NCBI GenBank assembly: GCA_031283905.1
Contig: JAITAW010000057.1
Span: forward strand, 1 to 6,169
Source of the DNA: Treponema sp.
GTDB taxonomy: Bacteria; Spirochaetota; Spirochaetia; Treponematales; Breznakiellaceae
DNA length: 6,169 bases
Direction of reading: 5' to 3'
This document shows positions 1 through 6,025 of this stretch, in pieces. The stretch's first letter is position 1, and each line of letters begins with the position of its first letter. Below the pieces are notes generated by a model that worked only from the letters and a program-made list of their open reading frames with translations, was not told where the DNA came from and made no database searches. The translations under genes and the position numbers were made by a program.

Positions 1-1
1 T

Positions 2-1084
2 ATCGTATTCGTTGCCATGCTCACGGTAGGAGCCCTGTGTATCTTCATGTCCGCGAGTAATACCACGGCATACCTTGAGCTTACCGGAATGGCACACACC
101 ATTGCGGTAATGACCGGGATTGCGCTGGTGATTTTCAGTTCTACCAGTGCGACCGCCGCCCAGCTTTTTATCGGCCAGAAGGGGCTGGCTAAGATTTTCG
201 CCTTCCCCTTCATAGCCGTGGGCGCGACCGTGATTGTGTTTTCTATTTTTTCCACGCTGTCGCTGAATTACAACAAGTTCATTTCCAGCCCGGCGATACA
301 GGCGGATATGCAGGAGAAAATAGAAAGGCGCAAAGCCGAAATAATGGCCGCATACCGGGAATCCGAAGGTCAGCAGGAAGGCCAGGACGTTAACCAGTGG
401 GCCATGCAGAATATCGACCGGTTACTGTCGATGTCGGAGCGTTCCGGGGAAAGCTGGAACAACAGCATGAAGACCGTTATGGAGGCCGCTCAGACTATGA
501 GCGGAACCGAACAGCAACAGCGGAAAACCCTGGACGATATTCTACAAAGCGTATATGTGGAAACTCTGCCCCGCACGTTCTTTGGTTTCATGCTCAACCT
601 GCGTGGCCTTGAGCGGAAATATATGTTCGACTTTTTCATGATAGCGACCCCGGCGATTTTCTATGACCTAATAGCGCCGTTGGCTATGACCGTGGTGTTG
701 TTCCTCATGGGATTCAAGCGGAATGGAGCCGGGGCCGCCACCGAAAGCGTGGCCGGAACGGAGGTCGCTATTACCGCGCCACCACCGAAACCGAAAGAGG
801 AACAGCCGGACATAAAGGATTTAACCGCATATATCGAAAACGCCATGCAGGAGGAATACCAGATACTGGCCGATGACGCAGTTCCCAATACGGAGCCTCA
901 GACTGCACGGAAGTTCCGGGAATACCTGTCCTCGTTCATTTACAAAGGCAACCCGATTATTTCGGAGCGCGATGGACAATTCATTTCGATTTTCGACAAG
1001 GAAAATCTTAAGCGATTTATTGTCCTGCAAAACAACGTGCGGAAAATAACTATGGAGGAAGCTACAAATGAATGCAGTAAATAA
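2..1084 (+). CDS. Multi-spanning membrane protein, 5' end outside the window
   Basis: The frame is open to the window edge (codons for I-V-F-V-A precede the Met at 17), so the gene very probably starts upstream. Numbering from the Met at 17, hydrophobic spans lie at about residues 1-14, 26-48 and 59-82. A charged, Gln/Glu-rich, probably helical segment follows at about 83-200, then another span at about 204-231. After that come a Pro-rich linker (PPPKPKEEQP) and a soluble C-terminal domain from about residue 265 to 355. The visible layout is membrane anchor, large loop, membrane span, soluble tail. I do not recognise the family. A sensor-like or phage-encoded inner-membrane protein is possible but unproven. 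The 3' end overlaps the next reading frame by 17 nt if that gene starts at 1068, which implies co-transcription. Base composition is clearly GC-richer than the following gene. Confidence 0.8.
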   Translation: MVFVAMLTVGALCIFMSASNTTAYLELTGMAHTIAVMTGIALVIFSSTSATAAQLFIGQKGLAKIFAFPFIAVGATVIVFSIFSTLSLNYNKFISSPAIQADMQEKIERRKAEIMAAYRESEGQQEGQDVNQWAMQNIDRLLSMSERSGESWNNSMKTVMEAAQTMSGTEQQQRKTLDDILQSVYVETLPRTFFGFMLNLRGLERKYMFDFFMIATPAIFYDLIAPLAMTVVLFLMGFKRNGAGAATESVAGTEVAITAPPPKPKEEQPDIKDLTAYIENAMQEEYQILADDAVPNTEPQTARKFREYLSSFIYKGNPIISERDGQFISIFDKENLKRFIVLQNNVRKITMEEATNECSK

Positions 1085-1475
1085 GCGTGGTAATATCGAG
1101 GAAGAAATGAGCGATGATGTGAAAAACATTTTCGCTGGTTTGGTTGTTAATGGCATTGTTGAAAAAAAGGTGCTTTCATTCAACGTGGAGAAGATTAAAA
1201 ACCTAAATCCTAAGTTTTTCTGTGAAATTGAAACACAGATGAATTTATATGAATTAGGTAAAACACCAGAGTTCTTGTCTGGAACTAAATTACAGCAGTT
1301 CTACTCTGCCGTAACTTCGTTTGTTCTTAGTGAAATATCCATAAAACAGTGCCTGCAAAAAACAGGTGAGATTTTTGGAGAAGGTGAAAAGGCGGCCAGA
1401 AACCGTATTCTTGAGTTGTTATTAAGGCAGTGCCTTTATAGTTGGTCTATGGATTATTCAGGAGGATGGGGATAG
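1068..1475 (+). CDS. Hypothetical protein, AT-rich gene
   Basis: Encodes 135 residues that I cannot assign to a family. The start at 1068 has GGAGG at 1054-1058 with 9 nt spacing and overlaps the upstream gene. An alternative ATG at 1107 also has a purine-rich site (GAGGAAG) just upstream and would give 122 residues beginning MSDDVKNIF. The protein looks soluble and mainly helical, with no signal peptide or membrane span and only two scattered cysteines in its first two thirds. The coding sequence is markedly AT-richer than its neighbours: I count 16 G/C in the 60 bases at 1201-1260, against 34 of 60 at 361-420 in the upstream gene. That suggests a separate origin. The stop codon lies 2 nt before the next start, so it sits in the same operon. 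Confidence 0.75.
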   Translation: MNAVNKRGNIEEEMSDDVKNIFAGLVVNGIVEKKVLSFNVEKIKNLNPKFFCEIETQMNLYELGKTPEFLSGTKLQQFYSAVTSFVLSEISIKQCLQKTGEIFGEGEKAARNRILELLLRQCLYSWSMDYSGGWG

Positions 1476-1477
1476 GA

Positions 1478-1696
1478 ATGACCGAACTGTCCGAGCAGAT
1501 GAAAGACAGGATTTGTGTCTACTGCGGGAACAACGAAGGCGGCTGTACCGCTAACGTGCCGTATTACTGCGTATCTATCTGGTGCAAGTTCTTTATAGAA
1601 AAAGGCGCGGAACTTGCGGTGGAGAAGAAGTGGGAACTCTCGCCGGAAGCCAAAATGCGAAGGCTGATAAAACGCACTATGGTAGAGACATTTTAG
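1478..1696 (+). CDS. Small Cys-rich protein, putative metal binding
   Basis: A 72-residue protein beginning MTELSEQM. I chose the ATG at 1478 because it lies 2 nt after the upstream stop and the Cys-rich core follows closely. The longer frame from 1442 would run into the upstream gene and starts without a ribosome site. GGAGG lies at 1461-1465, 12 nt before the start, which is long, and AGGA directly abuts the ATG. Cysteines fall at residues 13, 16, 23, 31 and 36 (C-x2-C-x6-C-x7-C-x4-C), a spacing suited to a zinc or other metal site, followed by a basic helical C-terminus. No named family is recognised. Small proteins of this type are common in phage accessory regions, where they may act as adaptors or nucleic-acid binders; that role is inference. 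Confidence 0.7.
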   Translation: MTELSEQMKDRICVYCGNNEGGCTANVPYYCVSIWCKFFIEKGAELAVEKKWELSPEAKMRRLIKRTMVETF

Positions 1697-1707
1697 AGGA
1701 GTTTGTT

Positions 1708-2307
1708 ATGAAAGAAAAACCAATATTGTTCTCAACGCCGATGGTCAAGGCTATTTTGGAAGACCGGAAAACCATGACGCGTCGCATCTTCAAAAACGTT
1801 ATGAAAAAATATGTCGGATATCGAAACCAAGTGGCCGAGTTACTGGACGATTCGCGGGAACCCTTGTCGGAAAAGGAATTCTATGAAGTTTACTCTCCCT
1901 ACTTCAAAGATGATATTCTTTGGGTACGTGAGGCATGGTGTAAACAGTTTGACGGTGCGGGAGGTGAAATAGAATACCGTGCTGATTGGGCCAATAAAGA
2001 TACAAAAATAATGAATGAACTAAACTCGTATGGATTTGAATGTCCGAGATGGCGGCCTTCTATCTTTATGCCCCGCAAGGCGGCCCGAATTTTTCTCAAG
2101 GTCGAAAGCGTCCGAGTTGAAAGATTACAGGGCATTACTACCGCTGACGCAATCAAGGAAGGTATGCCGGAAAGCATGACCGGGGCCTCTGATTATTCAA
2201 TACGCTGTTTTCATTCGCTGTGGGATACGCTGGACGCAAAGCGCGGTTTCGGCTGGGATAAAAACCCGTGGGTATGGGTTATCGAGTTCAAGAGGATTGA
2301 GAAATGA
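1708..2307 (+). CDS. Phage ASCH-domain-like protein
   Basis: The 199-residue product fits a widespread phage family with an ASCH-type (PUA-like beta-barrel) fold. Hallmarks are the N-terminal LFSTPMV segment at 7-13 followed by the RKTMTRR segment at 20-26, DDILWVRE at 68-75, WRPSIFMP at 115-122, a VERLQGIT segment leading into DAIKEG, and a terminal NPWVWVIEF at 186-194. All family landmarks are present in order, so the gene looks intact. The fold is known to bind RNA or modified nucleosides and is proposed to act with nucleic-acid modification or transcription. The exact phage role is not established, and some databases call relatives 'morphogenetic protein' without good support. The start at 1708 is preferred because AGGAG lies at 1697-1701 with 6 nt spacing. 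The in-frame extension back to 1582 only overlaps the upstream gene. The stop overlaps the next start as ATGA. Confidence 0.9.
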   Translation: MKEKPILFSTPMVKAILEDRKTMTRRIFKNVMKKYVGYRNQVAELLDDSREPLSEKEFYEVYSPYFKDDILWVREAWCKQFDGAGGEIEYRADWANKDTKIMNELNSYGFECPRWRPSIFMPRKAARIFLKVESVRVERLQGITTADAIKEGMPESMTGASDYSIRCFHSLWDTLDAKRGFGWDKNPWVWVIEFKRIEK

Positions 2308-2810
2308 GGTTCACTCGGCGAGAACTAAATAATTTAATCGGCGGTAAAATATGCAAATACAGAGAAGACGCGCTATTAACACAAGAAGATTTAGCGCAGA
2401 AGTTAGAAGTGGCACGTACAACTATTTGTCACTGGGAAAACGGTAAGCAGAGTATTAGCCTATATAAGTTGTATCAAATTTGCGAAATACTCGCTGTTTC
2501 GATTTCCTCAATGTTACCGGATAACATTGAATGCATTCCACCGCAAAGAAAACCATCAGCAAGACTTTCCGTACCGAGGGATGGGATAACGCGTGGGAAA
2601 GTAAATTACGCTATCAGGCAAGCCATGAATAATTTTGATAGATGGAACGATGCTACAGGACAGTTCGTAAAGTTTACCAGCTATTATCACGAGGCGCAGG
2701 CTTGTATAGAGGATGCCGTAAAAATCGGTATTATGGTTGCTTGTGATATTGAAATTGAGTTCGATAAAGAAGGCCTTATCGATAAGCCAGAGCCGATGGA
2801 GGATAGATGA
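2304..2810 (+). CDS. XRE-family helix-turn-helix transcriptional regulator with C-terminal extension
   Basis: Residues about 15-71 form a classic Cro/cI-type HTH: an R-x-D-x-L-L-T-Q-E-D-L-A-Q-K-L turn, then V-A-R-T-T-I-C-H-W-E-N-G-K recognition-helix residues, then the L-Y-Q-I-C-E-I-L-A-V helix ending at M-L-P. Such proteins bind operator DNA as dimers and usually act as repressors. Residues from about 73 to 168 are an extension with no recognised motif. It contains aromatic and acidic helical stretches and no S24 peptidase signature, so LexA/cI-like autocleavage is not supported. The start ATG overlaps the upstream stop, with GAGG at 2292-2295 and 8 nt spacing. The gene lies mid-operon with no visible promoter or operator of its own, unlike a typical divergent phage switch. 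Confidence 0.88.
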   Translation: MRFTRRELNNLIGGKICKYREDALLTQEDLAQKLEVARTTICHWENGKQSISLYKLYQICEILAVSISSMLPDNIECIPPQRKPSARLSVPRDGITRGKVNYAIRQAMNNFDRWNDATGQFVKFTSYYHEAQACIEDAVKIGIMVACDIEIEFDKEGLIDKPEPMEDR

Positions 2811-3421
2811 AAATAAGCAGAATAACGAAAGAGGACATCGCAAGAAAGGCGGCGATTGCTATGATAGCGAAGAAGCGGAATGCGGCCTACGAGACATTCC
2901 GGAAGGAGCTTACCGCTATAGCCGAGCGCCAGTTCGCGGGTATCCCCATAAATGACATGAAAAAGTACGGAGAATACATTGAATTTACCAATCACCTGAA
3001 AAGTGGGAAGGGCTATCCAGACAGTTTTATTGATGTTGAGAATCACAACAAGCGCAAGTATGAGGCTTTTGGTTTTGTCCCCTCCTATGACATTCCCCTC
3101 TTAAAGCAGTTCCCCTGCAAAACCTTTGAGTACAACATCAAAGTATGCGATGAGTACGCTGAGGACTATACCAAAGCTGTAAGGAAATACATGATATTGT
3201 ATTTCAATGCGGTGGAAAAATACAAACTCATACTTGAAAGTTCGAATACAATTTCCACAGATAAACAGCTTGCCGATGATTTTCCTGAACTTGTTATTTT
3301 TTACACGCTACCGGAAGAAAGTGATAAACATCTTGTTCCTATAGAAAAAATCAACAGGTGTAAGGCGATGCTACGAGAGTCTCGCTACATATTCCTGGAA
3401 AGTCTGGAGGCCACATTATGA
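2807..3421 (+). CDS. Hypothetical phage protein, possibly Nmad5-like
   Basis: A 204-residue soluble protein. It opens with ITKEDIARKAAIAMIAKK, then a charged helical region, an aromatic middle (YDIPLLKQFPCKTF) and a helical C-terminus. The size, the start of the form M-K-[IL]-[ST]-x-I-T-K-E and the helical lead-in recall Nmad5-type phage proteins, a family linked in silico to nucleotide modification. The resemblance is by general layout only and I hold it at low confidence. No catalytic motif is evident. The start is well supported: the ATG overlaps the previous stop by 4 nt, and GGAGG lies at 2798-2802. Its own stop overlaps the next start in the same ATGA manner, so its expression is probably translationally coupled on both sides. 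Confidence 0.78.
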   Translation: MKISRITKEDIARKAAIAMIAKKRNAAYETFRKELTAIAERQFAGIPINDMKKYGEYIEFTNHLKSGKGYPDSFIDVENHNKRKYEAFGFVPSYDIPLLKQFPCKTFEYNIKVCDEYAEDYTKAVRKYMILYFNAVEKYKLILESSNTISTDKQLADDFPELVIFYTLPEESDKHLVPIEKINRCKAMLRESRYIFLESLEATL

Positions 3422-3693
3422 AACTGAAATTATCACCAATTTGGTTTTTCATGTGGGTAAGATTTAAGATTTTACGCGTTGATGCCTGTTGGGATATTTA
3501 TCCTTACTATGGCGTGGGGCCTCATGTCCACGAAGGTATTGATTTCAAAAATCCTATAACCTATATAGGTTCGACACGAATGTTGCCTAAAGAGGCATGG
3601 CCGGATAATTACGTTGATACAGATAACGGATGCGGTATGTGGTATTGTCCTGATAAAAGATGCCGGATTAAAAACTGCGGAGGTAGGCAATGA
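3418..3693 (+). CDS. Small protein with C-x4-C-x4-C-x4-C C-terminus
   Basis: A 91-residue protein, not recognised. The N-terminus is basic and hydrophobic (W/F/M-rich to about residue 20) but short and interrupted by Arg and Lys, so it is not a convincing membrane span or signal peptide. The middle is rich in Tyr, Gly and His. The C-terminus carries cysteines at 72, 77, 82 and 87, each separated by exactly four residues, and ends GGRQ. Four evenly spaced cysteines could bind a metal ion, but the spacing does not match the common C-x2-C zinc knuckle. GGAGG at 3406-3410 with 7 nt spacing supports the start at 3418. Both ends overlap neighbouring genes as ATGA. Confidence 0.72.
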   Translation: MKLKLSPIWFFMWVRFKILRVDACWDIYPYYGVGPHVHEGIDFKNPITYIGSTRMLPKEAWPDNYVDTDNGCGMWYCPDKRCRIKNCGGRQ

Positions 3694-4244
3694 AATACCC
3701 CACAGAAATATCCCATGCCGAACTCGTAGAACTTGGCCGGGATTGGCTCATTCGGCCCTACTGCACCACTGCCCCTTATGGGCATTATGGCTGTTCAGTA
3801 GTATTGACAGAATTGAGCACCGCTACCTACTGCAATGAAATACCGGATGTTTTAGGTTTCTGTCCAAACAAATCAATTTTGATTGAGTGTAAGGCTTCAC
3901 TTTCCGATTACCGTGCTGACCAGAAAAAACCGTTCCGCATGGTGAGCGAGAACGCACTCGGTCTTCTCCGGTGGTATCTCGCGCCGAAGGGTTTAATTCC
4001 TGTTCAGGAAATACCGGAAAAATGGGGACTTCTGGAAGTACTGCCGGGTCGCTCCATCATCGCCGCGAAAAAGGCAGAGCCACAGGGCCGGGGATACGAA
4101 AGCGAAATAACGTGCTTGCTGTCGCTTCTACGGCGGTTGGACATAGCTCCCGATAACCATGTGGCGATAAAGCGTTATGTGATCTCGTCCAACGTGAACA
4201 GGGCAACATTTTTTGTAGACAGCGAAAAAGAGGCGGGGAAGTGA
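3690..4244 (+). CDS. MmcB-like PD-(D/E)XK-fold protein
   Basis: A 184-residue protein with a likely restriction-endonuclease-like core. Candidate active-site residues are E41, D53 in the stretch NEIPDVLGF, and E66 and K68 in SILIECKASLSDYRADQKK. The pattern of D, about 12 residues, then E-x-K followed by S-x-x-D-[FY]-R-[AS]-D-x-K matches MmcB-type DNA-repair proteins, in which the E-x-K is followed by the same D-Y/F-R-x-D-x-K segment. The segment RWYLAPKGLIPVQEIPEKWGLLEV also follows that family's order. The fold typically cleaves DNA, although activity of MmcB-type members is poorly characterised, so nuclease activity is inference. The start has GGAGG at 3679-3683 with 6 nt spacing and overlaps the preceding stop. 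A phage role in DNA processing or defence interaction is plausible. Confidence 0.8.
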   Translation: MKYPTEISHAELVELGRDWLIRPYCTTAPYGHYGCSVVLTELSTATYCNEIPDVLGFCPNKSILIECKASLSDYRADQKKPFRMVSENALGLLRWYLAPKGLIPVQEIPEKWGLLEVLPGRSIIAAKKAEPQGRGYESEITCLLSLLRRLDIAPDNHVAIKRYVISSNVNRATFFVDSEKEAGK

Positions 4245-4495
4245 AAAAAATTAAATGTTCTAAATGCGGCGGCGCTCCAAGTTTTTATAAAGAGATTTGG
4301 AGCGGGGCCGTAATGATGTTTGACGCGGAAACTTTTGAAAGTTATGGGAATGAAGATTATGGCGATCCCTATTGCGTACAGGCCATTTGCGGAAAGTGCG
4401 GTCATATTTGGCGGATACGCGGTATAACGCAAATAACCGATATTCCCGGCGCACCAGAAACAAGAGAAGAATGGAAAGGGCTGGGGGTGAAGTAG
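4241..4495 (+). CDS. Small zinc-ribbon protein, GTG start
   Basis: An 84-residue protein beginning with GTG at 4241, which overlaps the upstream TGA as GTGA. AGGCGGGG sits just upstream. Paired knuckles C6-S-K-C9-G-G and C50-G-K-C53-G-H form a standard two-knuckle zinc ribbon separated by about 40 residues. This is the 'restriction alleviation protein Lar'-like or phage zinc-ribbon layout: a CPxCG-like knuckle at the N-terminus, an aromatic and acidic middle, and a second C-x2-C-G. Lar itself counters type I restriction, but the match here is only in architecture, so I do not name it. A further Cys at 45 may or may not join the site. The last codon region overlaps the next start by 1 nt (TAGTG). 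Confidence 0.78.
   Translation: MKKIKCSKCGGAPSFYKEIWSGAVMMFDAETFESYGNEDYGDPYCVQAICGKCGHIWRIRGITQITDIPGAPETREEWKGLGVK
4483..4490 (+). promoter_or_regulatory. Shine-Dalgarno site deciding the GTG start at 4495
   Basis: GGGGGTGA differs by one base from the ideal GGAGGTGA and ends 4 nt before GTG 4495, with the G-rich core 7 nt away. It lies inside the coding sequence of the zinc-ribbon gene. It supports the short start of the radical SAM gene over in-frame upstream ATG codons (4372, 4471), which lack a comparable site. Confidence 0.6.
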
Positions 4496-5181
4496 TGGCA
4501 CTCAAAAAACCGACTGGTGATATGTATCCTTTCGTGGACTGGATTTGGAACCCAATAAGTGGCCGGTGCTTGCATAACTGTTCCTACTGCTACGTGAAAC
4601 GCATTGCGAAACGGTTCAAATATGAACAGGCCAATCCACATATTGTTGAGGCCGAGCTTCGCGCAAACCTTGGGCATGGGAATACGATTTTTGTATGTTC
4701 CGGGTGTGATTTGTTTGCAAGGGATATTCCAGACCTTTGGATCAAAACCGTTATAGGCTACGCTCATTCATTTAAGAATAATTATCTTTTCCAGACAAAG
4801 AACCCGGAACGTTTTACTTCTCCCCTATTCGAATTATCGGCAGCAAGGGACATTCTCTGTACCACTTTGGAAACAAATTATTTCATTCCCGAAGTTATGA
4901 ATCTCTCACCGCCTCCTGAACTTCGTTCTATTGCAATGGGGAAAATGGCGGACGCTGGTTTCCAGATCATGATAACAGTGGAACCAATAATTGATTTCCA
5001 CTTGAGGGAGTTCCTTTTTTTCATAAAGCGCGTAAAACCAATACAGGTGAATATCGGAGCGGACAGCGGCCATAACGGATTACCCGAACCTCCAGCAGAA
5101 AAAATTAGGGAACTAATTTCAAGGCTTAAAACATTTACCCGTGTGGTAGAGAAAAATAATTTGAGGAGGATTATAGCATGA
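4495..5181 (+). CDS. Radical SAM protein of the DUF5131 / phage Gp37-Gp68 type
   Basis: The 228-residue product carries the 4Fe-4S/SAM motif C25-L-H-N-C29-S-Y-C32 (C-x3-C-x2-C) within WNPISGRCLHNCSYCYVKR. The typical family blocks follow in order: IFV-x-S-G-C-DLF at about 65-74, IPDLWI, NNYLFQTKNPERF, LCTTLETN, MITVEPIIDF, VNIGADSGHNGLPEPP and a terminal KNNLRRI. The order and length match full members, so the gene appears intact. Radical SAM enzymes cleave S-adenosylmethionine to make a radical. The substrate of DUF5131 members is unknown; many are phage-encoded. Residues C68 and C71 form an extra C-x2-C where I would expect non-cysteine residues in this family. The start is GTG 4495, which abuts the upstream TAG and follows GGGGGTGA. 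The stop overlaps the next gene as ATGA. Confidence 0.88.
   Translation: MALKKPTGDMYPFVDWIWNPISGRCLHNCSYCYVKRIAKRFKYEQANPHIVEAELRANLGHGNTIFVCSGCDLFARDIPDLWIKTVIGYAHSFKNNYLFQTKNPERFTSPLFELSAARDILCTTLETNYFIPEVMNLSPPPELRSIAMGKMADAGFQIMITVEPIIDFHLREFLFFIKRVKPIQVNIGADSGHNGLPEPPAEKIRELISRLKTFTRVVEKNNLRRIIA
5164..5169 (+). promoter_or_regulatory. Strong Shine-Dalgarno site for the gene at 5178
   Basis: A perfect AGGAGG with 8 nt spacing to ATG 5178, located inside the 3' end of the DUF5131-type gene. It fixes the start of the small downstream gene and suggests that gene is translated strongly despite the 4 nt overlap. Confidence 0.7.
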
Positions 5182-5399
5182 AGATTGACAGCAGGTGCTG
5201 GAGCCGTTTCGTGAGCGGCAAGGTTGGAAAGGCTATCGGGGAAAAAACCATCAGCCTGATGCTTAACAATATTAACGAGAACAATGCGGATAACGCCGAG
5301 GTCGCTCTAGCGTTTATGAAATCAGAAGAACTAGACAGCCCCGAAGACGACAGCGCGGAAATCCTCGTGAAGGTCGTTATCAAGAGGATTGGGGAATAG
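5178..5399 (+). CDS. Small acidic hypothetical protein
   Basis: A 73-residue protein that I do not recognise. The first 25 residues are basic and the remainder is acidic (SEELDSPEDDSAE at about 49-61), ending in a hydrophobic, basic strand-like VKVVIKRIGE. A single Cys lies at residue 7. It has no membrane span. AGGAGG at 5164-5169 strongly supports the start. It lies between two radical SAM genes, 5 nt before the second, so a partner or adaptor role is conceivable, but nothing in the sequence shows one. Confidence 0.72.
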   Translation: MKIDSRCWSRFVSGKVGKAIGEKTISLMLNNINENNADNAEVALAFMKSEELDSPEDDSAEILVKVVIKRIGE

Positions 5400-5404
5400 C
5401 GGAA

Positions 5405-6025
5405 ATGAAATTGATCCGGGTGTTCCCGCAAAAAACAAACGCTACACCAACAGACGAGTTGGCGTATATCGGCGGCCCGACTTTATTCTCGGAGGCCGAT
5501 GCTGTTCATATTTCTGTAACCTTCTCTTGGGATTTACCCGAAGCTGAACGCTTGGAGCGTGAATGGCGGCGCATTGCGCCGGTTTCCATCGGCGGCCCTG
5601 CCACCGGCCAGCGAGGAGAAGACTTTATTCCGGGGTTGTATCTGAAAAAAGGTTATGTCATAACGAGCCGGGGCTGCCCGAACCGATGCTGGTTCTGCTC
5701 GGTATGGCGGCGCGAAGGCGAGGCGATCCGAGAATTGCCCATAACGGACGGTTGGAACGTGCTTGATGATAACCTGCTGGCGTGTTCCGAAGGCCATATC
5801 CGCGCCGTGTTCGCCATGCTTGGAAGACAGCGGCGGAGGCCGTTTTTCACTGGAGGCTTGGAGGCCGCGCAGTTGAAGCCGTGGCACATTGAAGAATTGG
5901 CGAAGCTGAAGCCGGCTGAGATGTTCTTTGCCTATGACGGCCCGGAAGACCGGGAGCCGCTTTACGAAGCCGGAAAATTACTCAAGGCCGCAGGGTTTAT
6001 GATATGCCACCCGCTACGCTCCTAA
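5405..6025 (+). CDS. Radical SAM protein, N-terminal part, ended by an in-frame TAA
   Basis: Encodes 206 residues to the TAA at 6023-6025. The start segment IRVFP-x-KT-x-x-TPTDELAYIG, the SVTFSWDLPEAERL stretch and IGGPA at 62-66 resemble the N-terminal half of B12-dependent-type or phage radical SAM proteins. The SAM/Fe-S motif is C91-P-N-R-C95-W-F-C98 after TSRG. It is followed by REGEAIRELPI, the DDN motif at 121-123 and FTGGLEA at 148-154, which are usual core elements. The TAA falls inside the barrel region: family coding resumes in the same frame directly after it, so the visible product would be truncated. The start at 5405 lies 5 nt after the previous stop with only a weak purine site (GCGGAA). 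The substrate is unknown. Confidence 0.8.
   Translation: MKLIRVFPQKTNATPTDELAYIGGPTLFSEADAVHISVTFSWDLPEAERLEREWRRIAPVSIGGPATGQRGEDFIPGLYLKKGYVITSRGCPNRCWFCSVWRREGEAIRELPITDGWNVLDDNLLACSEGHIRAVFAMLGRQRRRPFFTGGLEAAQLKPWHIEELAKLKPAEMFFAYDGPEDREPLYEAGKLLKAAGFMICHPLRS

Noticed and set aside
821..1183. Minus-strand open frame across the first two genes
   Set aside because: It crosses a gene border antisense to two coupled genes and shows no recognisable protein features.
1582..1707. N-terminal extension of the ASCH-type protein to ATG 1582
   Set aside because: It lies entirely over the Cys-rich gene in another frame, its sequence is not family-like, and ATG 1708 has AGGAG at proper spacing and the expected family N-terminus.
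4372..4494. N-terminal extension of the DUF5131-type protein to ATG 4372
   Set aside because: The extra 41 residues are an Arg-rich shadow of the zinc-ribbon gene. GTG 4495 has a near-ideal ribosome site and leads directly into the family N-terminus.
4175..4501. Minus-strand open frames over the zinc-ribbon gene
   Set aside because: They are antisense to a gene with clear zinc knuckles, have Pro/Phe-rich unfamiliar translations and no ribosome site evidence.
5534..5889. Minus-strand and alternative-frame open stretches over the second radical SAM gene
   Set aside because: Long open frames here come from the GC-rich codon pattern of the real gene, which carries the C-x3-C-x2-C motif.
6023..6025. 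Stop-codon reassignment (TAA read as an amino acid)
   Set aside because: TAA ends the first gene normally at 1082-1084, TAG and TGA are also used as stops throughout, and known phage reassignments mostly involve TAG or TGA.
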